From: Paracoccus amoyensis
GTDB lineage: Bacteria; Pseudomonadota; Alphaproteobacteria; Rhodobacterales; Rhodobacteraceae
DNA length: 64,000 nt
Reading direction: 5' to 3'
Assembly: GCF_014490725.1 (NCBI RefSeq)
Contig: NZ_JACOQL010000001.1
Coordinates: forward strand, 620,001-684,000
The notes below the pieces were generated by a model. That model had not been told where the DNA came from. It saw nothing but the letters and a program-made list of their open reading frames with translations, and ran no database searches. Shown here in pieces: positions 51,780 to 60,646 of this stretch. A program made the translations under genes and the position numbers. The number at the start of each line of letters is the position of its first letter. The stretch's first letter is position 1.

Positions 51780-53597
51780 TTATTCCACAGTGACGGACTT
51801 CGCCAGATTTCGCGGCTGGTCCACGTCCGTGCCCTTCGCGACTGCGGTGTGATAGGCCAGATATTGCATCGGGACCGCGTAAAGGATCGGTTGGAACGCA
51901 CCGCCGCCTTTTGGCATGGTCAGTGTGGCATGCACGCCCTCGCCGCCAGTGGCAATCCCGTCACTGTCCGAGATCAGCAGGATCTGTCCATGCCGTGCCA
52001 TGACCTCTTGCATGTTCGAGATGGTCTTTTCGAACAGGGCATCATGCGGGGCCAGAACGACGACCGGCACATCGCGGTCGATCAACGCAATCGGGCCGTG
52101 CTTCAATTCGCCCGAGGCATATCCTTCGGCATGGATATAGCTAAGCTCTTTCAGTTTCAGCGCGCCTTCCAGCGCCACGGGGAACAGCGCGCCTCGGCCC
52201 AGATACAGCACGTCCCGCGCCTCGGCCAACCATTCCGACAGATTGCGGCAATCGTCCGACAGGCTTAGCGTTTGCTGCAACAGGGCCGGGATCGACCGCA
52301 GGTCCTTCAGATGCGCCGCCAGGCCTGCATCATCCAGGCGACCGCGATCATGGGCCGCTTTCAGTGCAAGAATTGCCAAGGTGGTCAGCTGACAAGTGAA
52401 AGCCTTCGAGGACGCGACGCTGACCTCGATCCCCGCCATCGTGGGCAGCGCGATATCAGCGTCGCGGGCAATCGCCGAGGTGCCGACATTCACCAGTCCG
52501 ATGGTTCGGTTTACATGGTTCTGCGCATAGTGCAGCGCCGCCAGCGTATCGGCCGTTTCGCCCGATTGACTGATCGCGATGAACCAACTGTTCTGTGACA
52601 GGGGCGGCTCGCGATAGCGAAACTCGGACGCAACGTCGATGTCGCAGGGCAGGCCCGCAATCTGTTCAAACCAGTATTTCGCGACATGGCCCGCGTAATG
52701 CGCCGTCCCGCAACCGACCAGGGACAGGCGGTCAGCCTCGGCAAAGTTCAAGCCGTCCGGCAGGACGATCCGATCACCCTTGATATAATGGCTCAGCACA
52801 TCGGCAATCACGACCGGCTGTTCGGCGATCTCCTTGGCCATGAAATGACGGTAGCCGCCCTTGTCGATGGTCGTCGCGCCCACGTCGATGCGGCTTTGCG
52901 GGCGGTTGGTCTGGTTGCCGTCAGCGTCGAAGATCTGCACAGAATGGCGGGTCAGCACCGCATAATCGCCATCCTCAAGATACGTGATCCGGTCGGTAAA
53001 AGGCGACAGCGCGACCGCATCTGATCCGATGAAATTTTCACCATCACCATGACCGATGGCCAGCGGACTGCCCTTGCGGGCGGCAATCATCAGGTCGTTC
53101 TGACCGTTGAAAAGGAAGGCCAGCGCAAAGGCCCCGTGAAGGCGGGACAGAGTGGTTCTTGCCGCTTCCACCTCATCCATGCCCTGCGACATGTAATGGG
53201 CGGTCAGCAGGGCGACGGTTTCGGTATCGGTCTGCGATTCCGCCTGAATGCCATATCCGGCCAATTCCTCGCGCAATTCACGGAAATTTTCGATGATGCC
53301 GTTATGGACGACCGCAACCGGACCAGAGCGATGCGGGTGTGCATTCACCTCGGTCGCGGCGCCATGCGTGGCCCAGCGGGTGTGACCGATGCCGGAATGG
53401 CCGGGCAGGGGATGGTGGACCAGCAGATCGGACAGATTGACCAGCTTGCCCACTGCGCGACGTCGATCCAACTGGCCAGCGGCATCGACCGTTGCCACGC
53501 CCGCGCTGTCATAGCCGCGATATTCCAACCGACGCAGGGCATCGACCAATTGCGGGGAAACCTCGTGCTTGCCCAGGATTCCGATAATGCCACACAT
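51780..53597 (-). CDS. glmS: glutamine--fructose-6-phosphate aminotransferase (isomerizing)
   Basis: A 605-residue enzyme making glucosamine-6-phosphate for peptidoglycan and lipid A. The N-terminal class II glutaminase has the catalytic C2 (MCGIIGILG) and LRRLEYRGYDSAGVA with IGHTRWATHG. The two SIS domains contain WFIAISQSGETADTLAALHY and AEGYASGELKHGPIALID, and the C-terminus ends in the conserved PRNLAKSVTVE. Its start overlaps the glmU stop by one base, so the two hexosamine-pathway enzymes are coupled. No glmS ribozyme is expected in this group and none is seen. Confidence 0.97.
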   Translation of the reverse strand: MCGIIGILGKHEVSPQLVDALRRLEYRGYDSAGVATVDAAGQLDRRRAVGKLVNLSDLLVHHPLPGHSGIGHTRWATHGAATEVNAHPHRSGPVAVVHNGIIENFRELREELAGYGIQAESQTDTETVALLTAHYMSQGMDEVEAARTTLSRLHGAFALAFLFNGQNDLMIAARKGSPLAIGHGDGENFIGSDAVALSPFTDRITYLEDGDYAVLTRHSVQIFDADGNQTNRPQSRIDVGATTIDKGGYRHFMAKEIAEQPVVIADVLSHYIKGDRIVLPDGLNFAEADRLSLVGCGTAHYAGHVAKYWFEQIAGLPCDIDVASEFRYREPPLSQNSWFIAISQSGETADTLAALHYAQNHVNRTIGLVNVGTSAIARDADIALPTMAGIEVSVASSKAFTCQLTTLAILALKAAHDRGRLDDAGLAAHLKDLRSIPALLQQTLSLSDDCRNLSEWLAEARDVLYLGRGALFPVALEGALKLKELSYIHAEGYASGELKHGPIALIDRDVPVVVLAPHDALFEKTISNMQEVMARHGQILLISDSDGIATGGEGVHATLTMPKGGGAFQPILYAVPMQYLAYHTAVAKGTDVDQPRNLAKSVTVE

Positions 53598-54943
53598 CAG
53601 CGTTTCTCCGTCTTTTTCATCCGCAGGGCCTGCATCAGCCGAATGCCAAGGCCCGGTTTCGTCACCTGGCGCGTGCGCGCGATGGCCAACCCGCCATCCG
53701 GGATATCTTCGGTGATGACCGATCCCGAACCGGTGACGGCATCTGCACCGACGCGAACGGGCGCGACCAGCATCGTGTCGCTGCCGATAAAGGCGCGCGG
53801 GCCGATTTCGGTCTTGTGCTTCGATACCCCGTCATAGTTGCAGGTGATCGTTCCTGCGCCGATATTGGTCGCCTCACCGATATGGGCGTCACCCAGGTAG
53901 GTTAGATGGCCAACCTTGACCCCTTCATCAAGGACCGAGTTCTTGATTTCGACGAAATTGCCGACATGCACATCGCCGCCCAGTTCCGCACCGGGGCGCA
54001 GGCGGGCGAAGGGGCCGACCGTTGCCCCGGCCGAGACATGGCAACCCTCCAGATGGCAGAATGGCAGAATTTCCGCGCCTGATTCAACGGTGACACCGGG
54101 ACCGAACACGACATTCTGCCCGATGACGGCGTCGCGACCGATCGCCGTGTCCAGAGAAAACCAGACGGTCGCGGGGTCGGACAGGCTGACACCATTTTCC
54201 AGCGCAGCGTGCCGCGCCCGCGTCTGAAAGGCAGCCTCGGCGGCAGCCAGTTCGGCGCGGGTGTTGATGCCCAGCGTCTCATCCTCATCACAGGTGACGA
54301 CATCGGCGCGATGGCCTTCGGCGCGGGCCAATGCGACCAGATCGGTCAGATAGTATTCGCCCGACGCATTGCTATTGCTTAGCCGGGGCAGCAACTGGCG
54401 CAGCAGTCCGGCCTCCAGCGCCATGACGCCCGAATTGACCAGCGCAATCTGACGGGTCGCCTCGTCCGCATCTTTATATTCGACGATCTTTTCCAGCCCG
54501 CGTTCGGTGACGACCAAACGTCCATAACGGCCCGGATCATTGGCTTCAAAGCCCAGAACGACAACATCCGCGTGGTGCGAGGCAAGGGCGGCCAGCGTAT
54601 CTTCACCGATGAAGGGCGTATCGCCGTAAAGCACGATCACCTTGCCTTCGAACCCTTCCAGTTCCGGCAAAGCCTGCCGAACGGCGTGTCCGGTGCCAAG
54701 CTGTTCGGATTGCAGGACGATGCGCGCATCCGGGTCCAGCTTGCCAACGGCCTTGGTCACAGCCTCGGCCCCGTGACCCGCGACAACGATGATCTGTTCC
54801 GGTTCCAGGCTATGGGCCGCGTTCAGTGCGTGACCGACCAACGGCACGCCGCCCAGACGGTGCAGAACCTTGGGCAGATCGGACTGCATCCGGCTGCCTT
54901 GCCCCGCGGCCAGAATGACCACTGCGATGGATTTATACGACAT
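53597..54943 (-). CDS. glmU: bifunctional UDP-GlcNAc pyrophosphorylase / glucosamine-1-phosphate acetyltransferase
   Basis: A 448-residue enzyme that acetylates glucosamine-1-phosphate and then makes UDP-GlcNAc. The N-terminal uridyltransferase has VVILAAGQGSRMQSDLPKVL and VLYGDTPFIG. The C-terminal left-handed beta-helix has many hexapeptide repeats and the acetyl-CoA region FVEIKNSVLDEGVKVGHLTY with NIGAGTITCNYDG. The ATG at 54943 is preceded by GAGGCGGGC; an upstream ATG adds 27 unrelated residues. It lies upstream of and overlaps glmS, and is divergent from gph. Confidence 0.97.
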   Translation of the reverse strand: MSYKSIAVVILAAGQGSRMQSDLPKVLHRLGGVPLVGHALNAAHSLEPEQIIVVAGHGAEAVTKAVGKLDPDARIVLQSEQLGTGHAVRQALPELEGFEGKVIVLYGDTPFIGEDTLAALASHHADVVVLGFEANDPGRYGRLVVTERGLEKIVEYKDADEATRQIALVNSGVMALEAGLLRQLLPRLSNSNASGEYYLTDLVALARAEGHRADVVTCDEDETLGINTRAELAAAEAAFQTRARHAALENGVSLSDPATVWFSLDTAIGRDAVIGQNVVFGPGVTVESGAEILPFCHLEGCHVSAGATVGPFARLRPGAELGGDVHVGNFVEIKNSVLDEGVKVGHLTYLGDAHIGEATNIGAGTITCNYDGVSKHKTEIGPRAFIGSDTMLVAPVRVGADAVTGSGSVITEDIPDGGLAIARTRQVTKPGLGIRLMQALRMKKTEKR

Positions 54944-55054
54944 GCCCGCCTCGTTTGCCTGTTCACTCTTGTTAAGCGGCGTTCTAATCGGGGTTGAGCG
55001 GGCAGGAAAGGCCCCTGCGTTCACCTTTGTTTACGGATCATTTCGGAGAGAGCT

Positions 55055-55729
55055 ATGGCGGGAACGGTGGTATTTGATCTGGACGGGACGCTGGCGGATA
55101 CGTCAGGCGACCTGATTGCGGCGGCAAATGCCTGTTTTCAGGCACGCGGCCTTGACGATCTTCTGGATCCGATGGCCGATGCGCTGACAGCATTTCACGG
55201 TGGACGTGCGATGCTTCGTCTGGGCTATAGCCGTATGGCCCGCGATACCCTGTTGCCGCCGGGGGCAGAAGAACAGGATTATCCACGTCTTCTGGACCAT
55301 TACGGCCGTAATATCGCCGTCCATACACGCCTTTATCCAGGGGTGGAGGAGGCGCTGCGACAGTTGCAGGCCGATGGGGTCAAGCTGACGGTTTGCACCA
55401 ACAAACCCGAAGGGCTGGCCGAAACGCTGCTCACGGAACTGGGTATTCGCCATTTGTTCGGCGGCCTGATCGGCGCGGATACGCTGCCGGTTCGCAAGCC
55501 CGATCCGCGCCCTTATCGCGCAGCCGTTGATGCCGTTGGCGGCACAGTGGCACAGTCATTTCTGGTCGGTGACACGGACACGGATCGCAAGACCGCAGCG
55601 GCTGCGGGCGTTCGTGTGGCTTTGGTCAATTTTGGTCCCGAAGGCGACGCCATCGCCCGCCTTGGCCCGGATGCGGTGATCAGCGGCTTTGCGGAACTGC
55701 CCACCCTTGCGCGAAAATGGCTGGGCTAA
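55055..55729 (+). CDS. gph: phosphoglycolate phosphatase-like HAD hydrolase
   Basis: A 224-residue HAD phosphatase. Motif I is VVFDLDGTLADTSGDL (nucleophile Asp in DLDGT), motif II is LTVCTNKPEG, and motifs III/IV are RKPDPRPYRAA and FLVGDTDTDRKTAAAAGV. The Gph cap domain lies at about 18-85. It probably removes phosphate from phosphoglycolate formed during DNA repair or other metabolism; substrate specificity in this family is not certain from sequence. It is divergent from glmU and followed by a strong terminator. Confidence 0.87.
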   Translation: MAGTVVFDLDGTLADTSGDLIAAANACFQARGLDDLLDPMADALTAFHGGRAMLRLGYSRMARDTLLPPGAEEQDYPRLLDHYGRNIAVHTRLYPGVEEALRQLQADGVKLTVCTNKPEGLAETLLTELGIRHLFGGLIGADTLPVRKPDPRPYRAAVDAVGGTVAQSFLVGDTDTDRKTAAAAGVRVALVNFGPEGDAIARLGPDAVISGFAELPTLARKWLG

Positions 55730-55744
55730 GGCCCACCAAAAAGA

Positions 55745-55777
55745 AAAGCGGGGCTGACATGATGTCGGCCCCGCTTT
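55745..55777. terminator. bidirectional terminator between gph and cspA
   Basis: AAAGCGGGGC (55745-55754) pairs with GCCCCGCTTT (55768-55777), with an additional small GACA/TGTC stem in the loop. T and A tracts flank both sides. It separates the converging gph and cold shock genes. Confidence 0.88.
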
Positions 55778-55798
55778 CTTGTTCGTCAACCTGAACGC

Positions 55799-56005
55799 TT
55801 ATGCGAGCGCGAGGTTGCTGGCCGATTCACGACCATTGCGGTCGGTCTCAACGTCGAAGGTCACTGCCTGGCCATCGTTCAGACCACGCAGACCTGCACG
55901 CTCAACAGCCGAGATGTGGACGAAAACGTCTTTCGAGCCACCTTCGGGCGCGATGAAGCCGTAACCTTTGGTAGCGTTGAACCATTTCACGGTGCCATTA
56001 GCCAT
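55799..56005 (-). CDS. cspA: CspA-family cold shock protein
   Basis: A 68-residue single-domain cold shock protein. RNP1 and RNP2 are visible in NGTVKWFNATKGYGFIAPEG and DVFVHISAVERAG, with the aromatic nucleic-acid-binding residues W9, F10, F18, F29 and H31 of the family. It acts as an RNA chaperone. The ATG at 56005 follows AAAAGGAAT; an upstream ATG ten codons earlier is not supported by the family. The upstream gap of 340 bases leaves room for a long 5' leader, as is common for csp genes. Confidence 0.95.
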   Translation of the reverse strand: MANGTVKWFNATKGYGFIAPEGGSKDVFVHISAVERAGLRGLNDGQAVTFDVETDRNGRESASNLALA

Positions 56006-56345
56006 CGTGTTATTCCTTTTGTTAATTCCGCCCACACAACGCGGCGGTCTGGCAAAGCTGAAGATCGAAAGCTGAGCCGACAGGAACAGGTCCGAAACAT
56101 AGAATGCCCATCTCCTTTAACTCACCCAAGGTCAATTGGCGAGAGGGTTTGCGCATGATTGCGCCCATCGGCAACAAAATGCCGTCGGTACCGTTTCAAC
56201 ACATGCCCGAACGCTTGCGGCATGTCGTCGCGCCACGGCGCTGAAATCGGTGCGACATTGACTGGTTGGGGAAACTGCTGCATCGACAGCAAACGAAAGT
56301 GCAGGGTGGGGCATTCTCTCACACAGCAATCTTGGCGGGAAAATC
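56006..56345. other. divergent region between cspA and the DMT gene
   Basis: No gene is supported in these 340 bases. On the minus strand a TTGACC (56131-56136) could be a -35 for cspA with a leader of about 100 bases, though no good -10 is seen. A small hairpin GCGCA-TGAT-TGCGC is at 56151-56164. Confidence 0.35.
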
Positions 56346-57242
56346 GTGACAACAGCTTTCACAGCGGATCGCAATGCCAACCTGCTTGGCAGCCTGTGGA
56401 TGATCGCCTCTATGGGGCTGTTCGCGGTCGAAGATTCGTTTATCAAGGCCGCGTCTGTGACCCTGCCCGTGGGGCAGGTCCTGATCCTGTTCGGCCTTGG
56501 CGGCGCGGTGGTGTTTGCAGCACTGGCACAGCTGAACAAAACGCCGCTTTTCGTGCCCGAGGTATTGTCGCGCCCGATGCGAATCCGAATGGTGTTCGAG
56601 GTTGTGGGACGCCTGTTCTATGTTCTTGCGCTTTCCATGATTCCGCTGTCCGCGGCGACGGTAATCCTTCAGGCAACGCCGCTGGTCGTCGTGGCCGGTG
56701 CCACATGGGTCTTTGGCGAGCAGGTCGGCTGGCGCAGGTGGAGCGCGATTGTCGTGGGCCTGATCGGCGTGGTCATCATCGTGCAGCCGGGAACCGATAG
56801 CTTTTCGATGCTGTCGGTGCTGGCGATCATCGGCATGATCGGCTTTGCCGGCCGTGATCTTGCCAGCCGCGCTGCGCCGCGCAGCCTTGGCACCGTTACC
56901 CTTGGGTTTTATGGATTTCTGGCTGTGATGGTTGCGGGTATTCTGTTTTCGATCTGGCAAGGCGCGGCGTTCGTGACGCCAAGCCTTCAGGCATTGCTGT
57001 TTCTGGCAGGGGCAGTTGCCTCGGGCACGACCGCTTATAGCTTTCTGATGAAGGCGATGCGGACCGGCGAAGTCTCGGCCGTGACGCCGTTTCGCTATAC
57101 GCGCCTGCTGTTCGGGATCGGGATGGGCATTGTCTTGTTCGGCGAAAGCCTGACATTTCCGATGCTGCTTGGATCGGCGCTGATCGTCGCATCGGGTTTG
57201 GTTATTTTGTGGCGCGGCAAGCAGGCGGCCAAAGCGCAGTAA
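56346..57242 (+). CDS. EamA/DMT superfamily transporter
   Basis: A 298-residue inner-membrane protein with ten hydrophobic segments in two EamA repeats (about 12-140 and 150-290). Start is a GTG (MTTAFTADRNANLL); the protein begins just before the first helix. LWMIASMGLFAVEDSFIKAA and the later SGTTAYSFLMKAMRTGEVSA are typical of the family, whose members export amino acids or other metabolites. Substrate unknown. It is divergent from cspA and convergent with bfr. Confidence 0.88.
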   Translation: MTTAFTADRNANLLGSLWMIASMGLFAVEDSFIKAASVTLPVGQVLILFGLGGAVVFAALAQLNKTPLFVPEVLSRPMRIRMVFEVVGRLFYVLALSMIPLSAATVILQATPLVVVAGATWVFGEQVGWRRWSAIVVGLIGVVIIVQPGTDSFSMLSVLAIIGMIGFAGRDLASRAAPRSLGTVTLGFYGFLAVMVAGILFSIWQGAAFVTPSLQALLFLAGAVASGTTAYSFLMKAMRTGEVSAVTPFRYTRLLFGIGMGIVLFGESLTFPMLLGSALIVASGLVILWRGKQAAKAQ

Positions 57243-57256
57243 CTGGCCACGAAATA

Positions 57257-57288
57257 ATCGCGCCCCGCGATCAAGCGCAGGGCGCGAT
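57257..57288. terminator. bidirectional terminator-like hairpin
   Basis: ATCGCGCCC (57257-57265) pairs with GGGCGCGAT (57280-57288). It lies between the converging DMT transporter and bacterioferritin genes. It has no long T-run. Confidence 0.6.
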
Positions 57289-57296
57289 GAATTGCG

Positions 57297-57782
57297 TCAC
57301 TCTGCTTCGTTTGCAGGTTTCGCGTTCAGCAGGCCATAGTTCTGGACGCCGATGGTGTCATACAGTTCGATCTGCGTTTCCAGGAAGTCGATATGACCTT
57401 CCTCATCTGAAATCAGATCCTCGAACAGCGCCTTGCTGACATAGTCGCCAACGCTTTCGCAGTGATCGCGGGCTTCGATATACAATGTGCGGGCGTCATG
57501 TTCGCCAGCCAGATCGGCTTCCAGCGTTTCCTTCAGGTTCTGGCCGATGCGCAGCGGATCCAGCTTTTGCAGATTCGGATGGCCTTCAAGAAAGATGATT
57601 CGCTGGATCAGACGATCCGCGTGATTCATTTCCTCGATGGATTCGGCGCGGGACTTGTCGGCAATGCGACCATAACCCCAATCTTCCTGCAGACGGTAAT
57701 GCAGCCAATACTGGCTGACCGCGGTCAGTTCAGACCGTAGCGCTGCGTTTAGAAATTCGATGACCTTGGCGTCGCCCTTCAT
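57297..57782 (-). CDS. bfr: bacterioferritin
   Basis: A 161-residue haem-containing ferritin that stores iron. The haem ligand methionine is in [20 protein letters not shown] near residue 52, and ferroxidase-site glutamates and histidines are in [20 protein letters not shown] and [18 protein letters not shown]. Length matches the family. It follows the bacterioferritin-associated ferredoxin gene, whose 3' end overlaps its first 53 bases. Control by an iron-responsive regulator is likely, but no site is identified. Confidence 0.95.
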   Translation of the reverse strand: MKGDAKVIEFLNAALRSELTAVSQYWLHYRLQEDWGYGRIADKSRAESIEEMNHADRLIQRIIFLEGHPNLQKLDPLRIGQNLKETLEADLAGEHDARTLYIEARDHCESVGDYVSKALFEDLISDEEGHIDFLETQIELYDTIGVQNYGLLNAKPANEAE

Positions 57783-58023
57783 GTGAATAGCCCTTCTTGC
57801 TGTCTGATTTGTCCCGCAAAATTGGCGGGGCTACACCCAAACTAGCTGAATGGCGCATGGTGTCCAGAAAGAGCGGCATACAACCGCCACAATCTGCGCG
57901 TTTTCCAAGGGCGTGATAAATCTTGCCGGGCGTGATGATCGTATCCGGGTCAGATGCGCGCATCCACTCGATCGCCGAGTGGATTTCGTGGTCTGTGATT
58001 TGGCTACAGTGGCAGACGATCAT
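57730..58023 (-). CDS. bfd: bacterioferritin-associated ferredoxin
   Basis: A 97-residue [2Fe-2S] protein that reduces stored iron so bacterioferritin can release it. The cluster cysteines are in [14 protein letters not shown] and [16 protein letters not shown] (C4, C6 and the later CGGC pair). The ATG at 58023 is chosen over one seven codons upstream because the family starts MIVC. The C-terminal 30 residues are basic and lie in another frame over the bfr start, so the tail is longer than the minimal Bfd of about 64 residues. Confidence 0.88.
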   Translation of the reverse strand: MIVCHCSQITDHEIHSAIEWMRASDPDTIITPGKIYHALGKRADCGGCMPLFLDTMRHSASLGVAPPILRDKSDSKKGYSHEGRRQGHRISKRSATV

Positions 58024-58150
58024 GGCAGGTTCCTCACTGCGCAAAACCTATCAAAACCGTCGGATAAGTAAAGTCCTAGTTTTTTACTTGGCCATCACAT
58101 CGACTTGACGCAGACTTGACGCAGACGGGTCGCGGACGCAAAAGCGGCCC

Positions 58151-59197
58151 ATGAAACTGGATGATTTCGACTTTGATCTGCCGCGCGATCTGATTGCCAC
58201 GCGCCCTGCAAAACCGCGCAGTGCTGCCCGCTTGCTGCTGGCAGAAGGGGGCGGCATTGCCGATAGGCATGTCTTTGACCTGCCGCAGATTTTGCAGGCA
58301 GGCGACGTATTGGTCTTGAATGATACAAAGGTCATTCCCGCCCGCTTGACCGGCACCCGCAGCCGCGCCACGCCGCAGGGCGATGCGGTGGCCAGGATCG
58401 AGGTCACGCTGCTGGAACCCGCAGCCGAAGGTTGGAACGCATTGGCCAAGCCGATGCGCAAGCTGAAGCGGGATGAGGTCATCCGCTTCGGTGACAACCT
58501 GTCCGCGACGGTCGCCGAAATCGCACCAGAGGGTCTGCGGCTGATTTTCGATGCGACCGGAGAGGCCTTTGATGCTGCGTTGGCGCAGGTCGGTGCGATG
58601 CCCCTGCCACCCTATATCGCGGCGCTGCGGGCGCCGGACGCGCAGGACCATCAGGATTACCAGACCGTCTGGGCCAATCGTCAGGGCGCCGTCGCCGCGC
58701 CAACCGCCAGCCTGCATTTCGATGATGCGCTGCTGGACGCGCTGCGCCAACGCGGCGTCGAATTCGTTCACGTCACGTTGCATGTCGGGGCGGGGACGTT
58801 CCTGCCGGTCAAGGTTGACGACGTGACCACCCACAAGATGCATGCCGAATGGGGCGAAGTTACGGCCGAGGCCGCAGCAAAGATCAATCAGGCAAAAGCG
58901 CAGCGCAGGCGGATCATTCCGGTCGGCACCACGGCCCTGCGGCTGATCGAATCGGCTGCTGTGGCCGATGGGCAGATACAGGCATTTCAGGGCACGACCG
59001 ATATCTTCATCTATCCCGGTTATCGTTTCCAGATCACTGACGGGCTGATGACGAATTTCCACCTGCCGAAATCCACGCTGTTGATGCTGGTTTCCGCATT
59101 GATGGGAACACAGAAGATCAATGAAATATATGATCACGCTGTTAAAAGCTCGTATAGGTTCTTCAGCTACGGTGACGCGTCGTTGCTTATCCCTTAG
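58151..59197 (+). CDS. queA: S-adenosylmethionine:tRNA ribosyltransferase-isomerase
   Basis: A 348-residue enzyme that moves the ribosyl part of SAM to 7-aminomethyl-7-deazaguanine in tRNA, making epoxyqueuosine. Family motifs are [20 protein letters not shown] at the start, [36 protein letters not shown] and [16 protein letters not shown] near the end. The full length is present. It stands alone on the plus strand, divergent from bfd; the tgt gene is not in the window. Confidence 0.96.
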   Translation: MKLDDFDFDLPRDLIATRPAKPRSAARLLLAEGGGIADRHVFDLPQILQAGDVLVLNDTKVIPARLTGTRSRATPQGDAVARIEVTLLEPAAEGWNALAKPMRKLKRDEVIRFGDNLSATVAEIAPEGLRLIFDATGEAFDAALAQVGAMPLPPYIAALRAPDAQDHQDYQTVWANRQGAVAAPTASLHFDDALLDALRQRGVEFVHVTLHVGAGTFLPVKVDDVTTHKMHAEWGEVTAEAAAKINQAKAQRRRIIPVGTTALRLIESAAVADGQIQAFQGTTDIFIYPGYRFQITDGLMTNFHLPKSTLLMLVSALMGTQKINEIYDHAVKSSYRFFSYGDASLLIP

Positions 59198-59281
59198 GCA
59201 ATAAGGGGCTGGCGTCATGCGGCCATCACCTTTAGGGCCAAGGACTGAGGTATTCACAACCAGACGAAGACGAGACGCGCG

Positions 59282-60559
59282 ATGATTGCGGTATTGCGTA
59301 CGACATGGCCGTTGCTGCTGGGCATTTTGCTGCTGATGGTCGGCAACGGGATGCAAGGCACATTGCTGGGGATCCGTGGCGGATATGAAGGCATCCCGAC
59401 CTTCCAGATGTCACTGGTCATGGCGGGCTATTACGGGGGCTTTCTGCTGGGCAGCCTGCATGTCCCGGCGATCATCAAGAATGTTGGTCATGTCCGCGTC
59501 TTTGCCGCGCTTGGTTCGATGATCTCGGCCGTGCTGATCGTCTATGCGGTCGAGCCGCACTGGATCACCTGGACCATTCTGCGCTTCATCATCGGCTACT
59601 GCTTCTGCGGCGTCTATGTGACGGCGGAAAGCTGGCTCAACGCAGGTTCGACGAACGAAAACCGCGGGCAGACCCTGTCGGCCTATATGATCGTGCAGCT
59701 TTTGGGCATCGTCGTGGCGCAGGCGCTGCTGAACGTGGCTGATCCGCGCGGTTATCTGCTGTTCATCATCCCATCGGTTCTGGTGTCACTGGCCTTTACC
59801 CCGATCCTTCTGTCGGCCCAGCCCGCACCGCAATTCGAAACCATTAAACGGATGAGCTTTGCACGCCTTTACCAGGCCTCTCCGCTGGGCTGTGTCGGGA
59901 TTTTTCTGATGGGCGGCGTCTTTGCCGTGCTGTCGGGCATGTCATCGGTTTGGGGTGCCGAAATCGGGCTGTCGGTCGCGCAGATCTCGTTATTCGTGGC
60001 GGCGATCTATGCGGGCGGGCTGTTCCTGCAATACCCGATCGGTTGGATTTCTGACCGTTATGACCGCCGCCGTCTGGTGTTGATCCTGTCAACGCTTGGT
60101 GCGCTATGCGGATTTGTCGTGATCGCGCTGGACCTCAGCACGTTCAGCCTTGTCGTGGCCGGTGCGGTCATGGGCGGCGTGGCGAACCCGATTTATGCGC
60201 TGCTGCTGGCCTATACCAACGACTATCTGGATCAATCCGAGATGCCTGCCGCCTCGGCCGGATTGCTTTTCATCTATGGCCTTGGCTCGATGGGCGGGCC
60301 GATTCTGACAGGCTGGTTGATGGGGCTGATCGGGCCGAATGGGTACTGGGCCTATATGGCGGTTCTTTTGGCGATGCTGGCGATTTACGCGGCATGGCGC
60401 GCAACACAGCGTCGCGCACTGACCCCGCAAGAGCAGGGCAATTTTGCCGTCATCACGCCCAATACCGGTCCCTTGGCTGTCGAAGCGTCGCTGGACGAAG
60501 CGCAGTCTGATGCTGATGCCGTCAGCGGCCCTTCGAAAGACAACCAAACCGGGCAATAA
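59282..60559 (+). CDS. MFS transporter (YcaD-like)
   Basis: A 425-residue major facilitator protein with twelve predicted membrane helices. The A-motif-like loop is PIGWISDRYDRRRLVLILST near 245, and RFIIGYCFCGVYVTAESWLN near 105 is typical of the YcaD branch. The C-terminal 45 residues are a polar, acidic tail (EASLDEAQSDADAVSG). Its substrate is unknown. It lies between queA and lpdA on the same strand with gaps of about 85 bases. Confidence 0.88.
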   Translation: MIAVLRTTWPLLLGILLLMVGNGMQGTLLGIRGGYEGIPTFQMSLVMAGYYGGFLLGSLHVPAIIKNVGHVRVFAALGSMISAVLIVYAVEPHWITWTILRFIIGYCFCGVYVTAESWLNAGSTNENRGQTLSAYMIVQLLGIVVAQALLNVADPRGYLLFIIPSVLVSLAFTPILLSAQPAPQFETIKRMSFARLYQASPLGCVGIFLMGGVFAVLSGMSSVWGAEIGLSVAQISLFVAAIYAGGLFLQYPIGWISDRYDRRRLVLILSTLGALCGFVVIALDLSTFSLVVAGAVMGGVANPIYALLLAYTNDYLDQSEMPAASAGLLFIYGLGSMGGPILTGWLMGLIGPNGYWAYMAVLLAMLAIYAAWRATQRRALTPQEQGNFAVITPNTGPLAVEASLDEAQSDADAVSGPSKDNQTGQ

Positions 60560-60646
60560 CCGCCATCCGCTCACCTTTGGGTGCCTGCTTGCTGTGCTGT
60601 CCAGAATGGTTTAACGCTGAACTATCTTCAGTGAGCGGGGGAAAGT

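Noticed and set aside
51762..51786. Mobile element footprint from the repeated ATCTTATTCC
   Set aside because: It is a ten-base duplication 15 bases apart next to a terminator, too short and without inverted ends.
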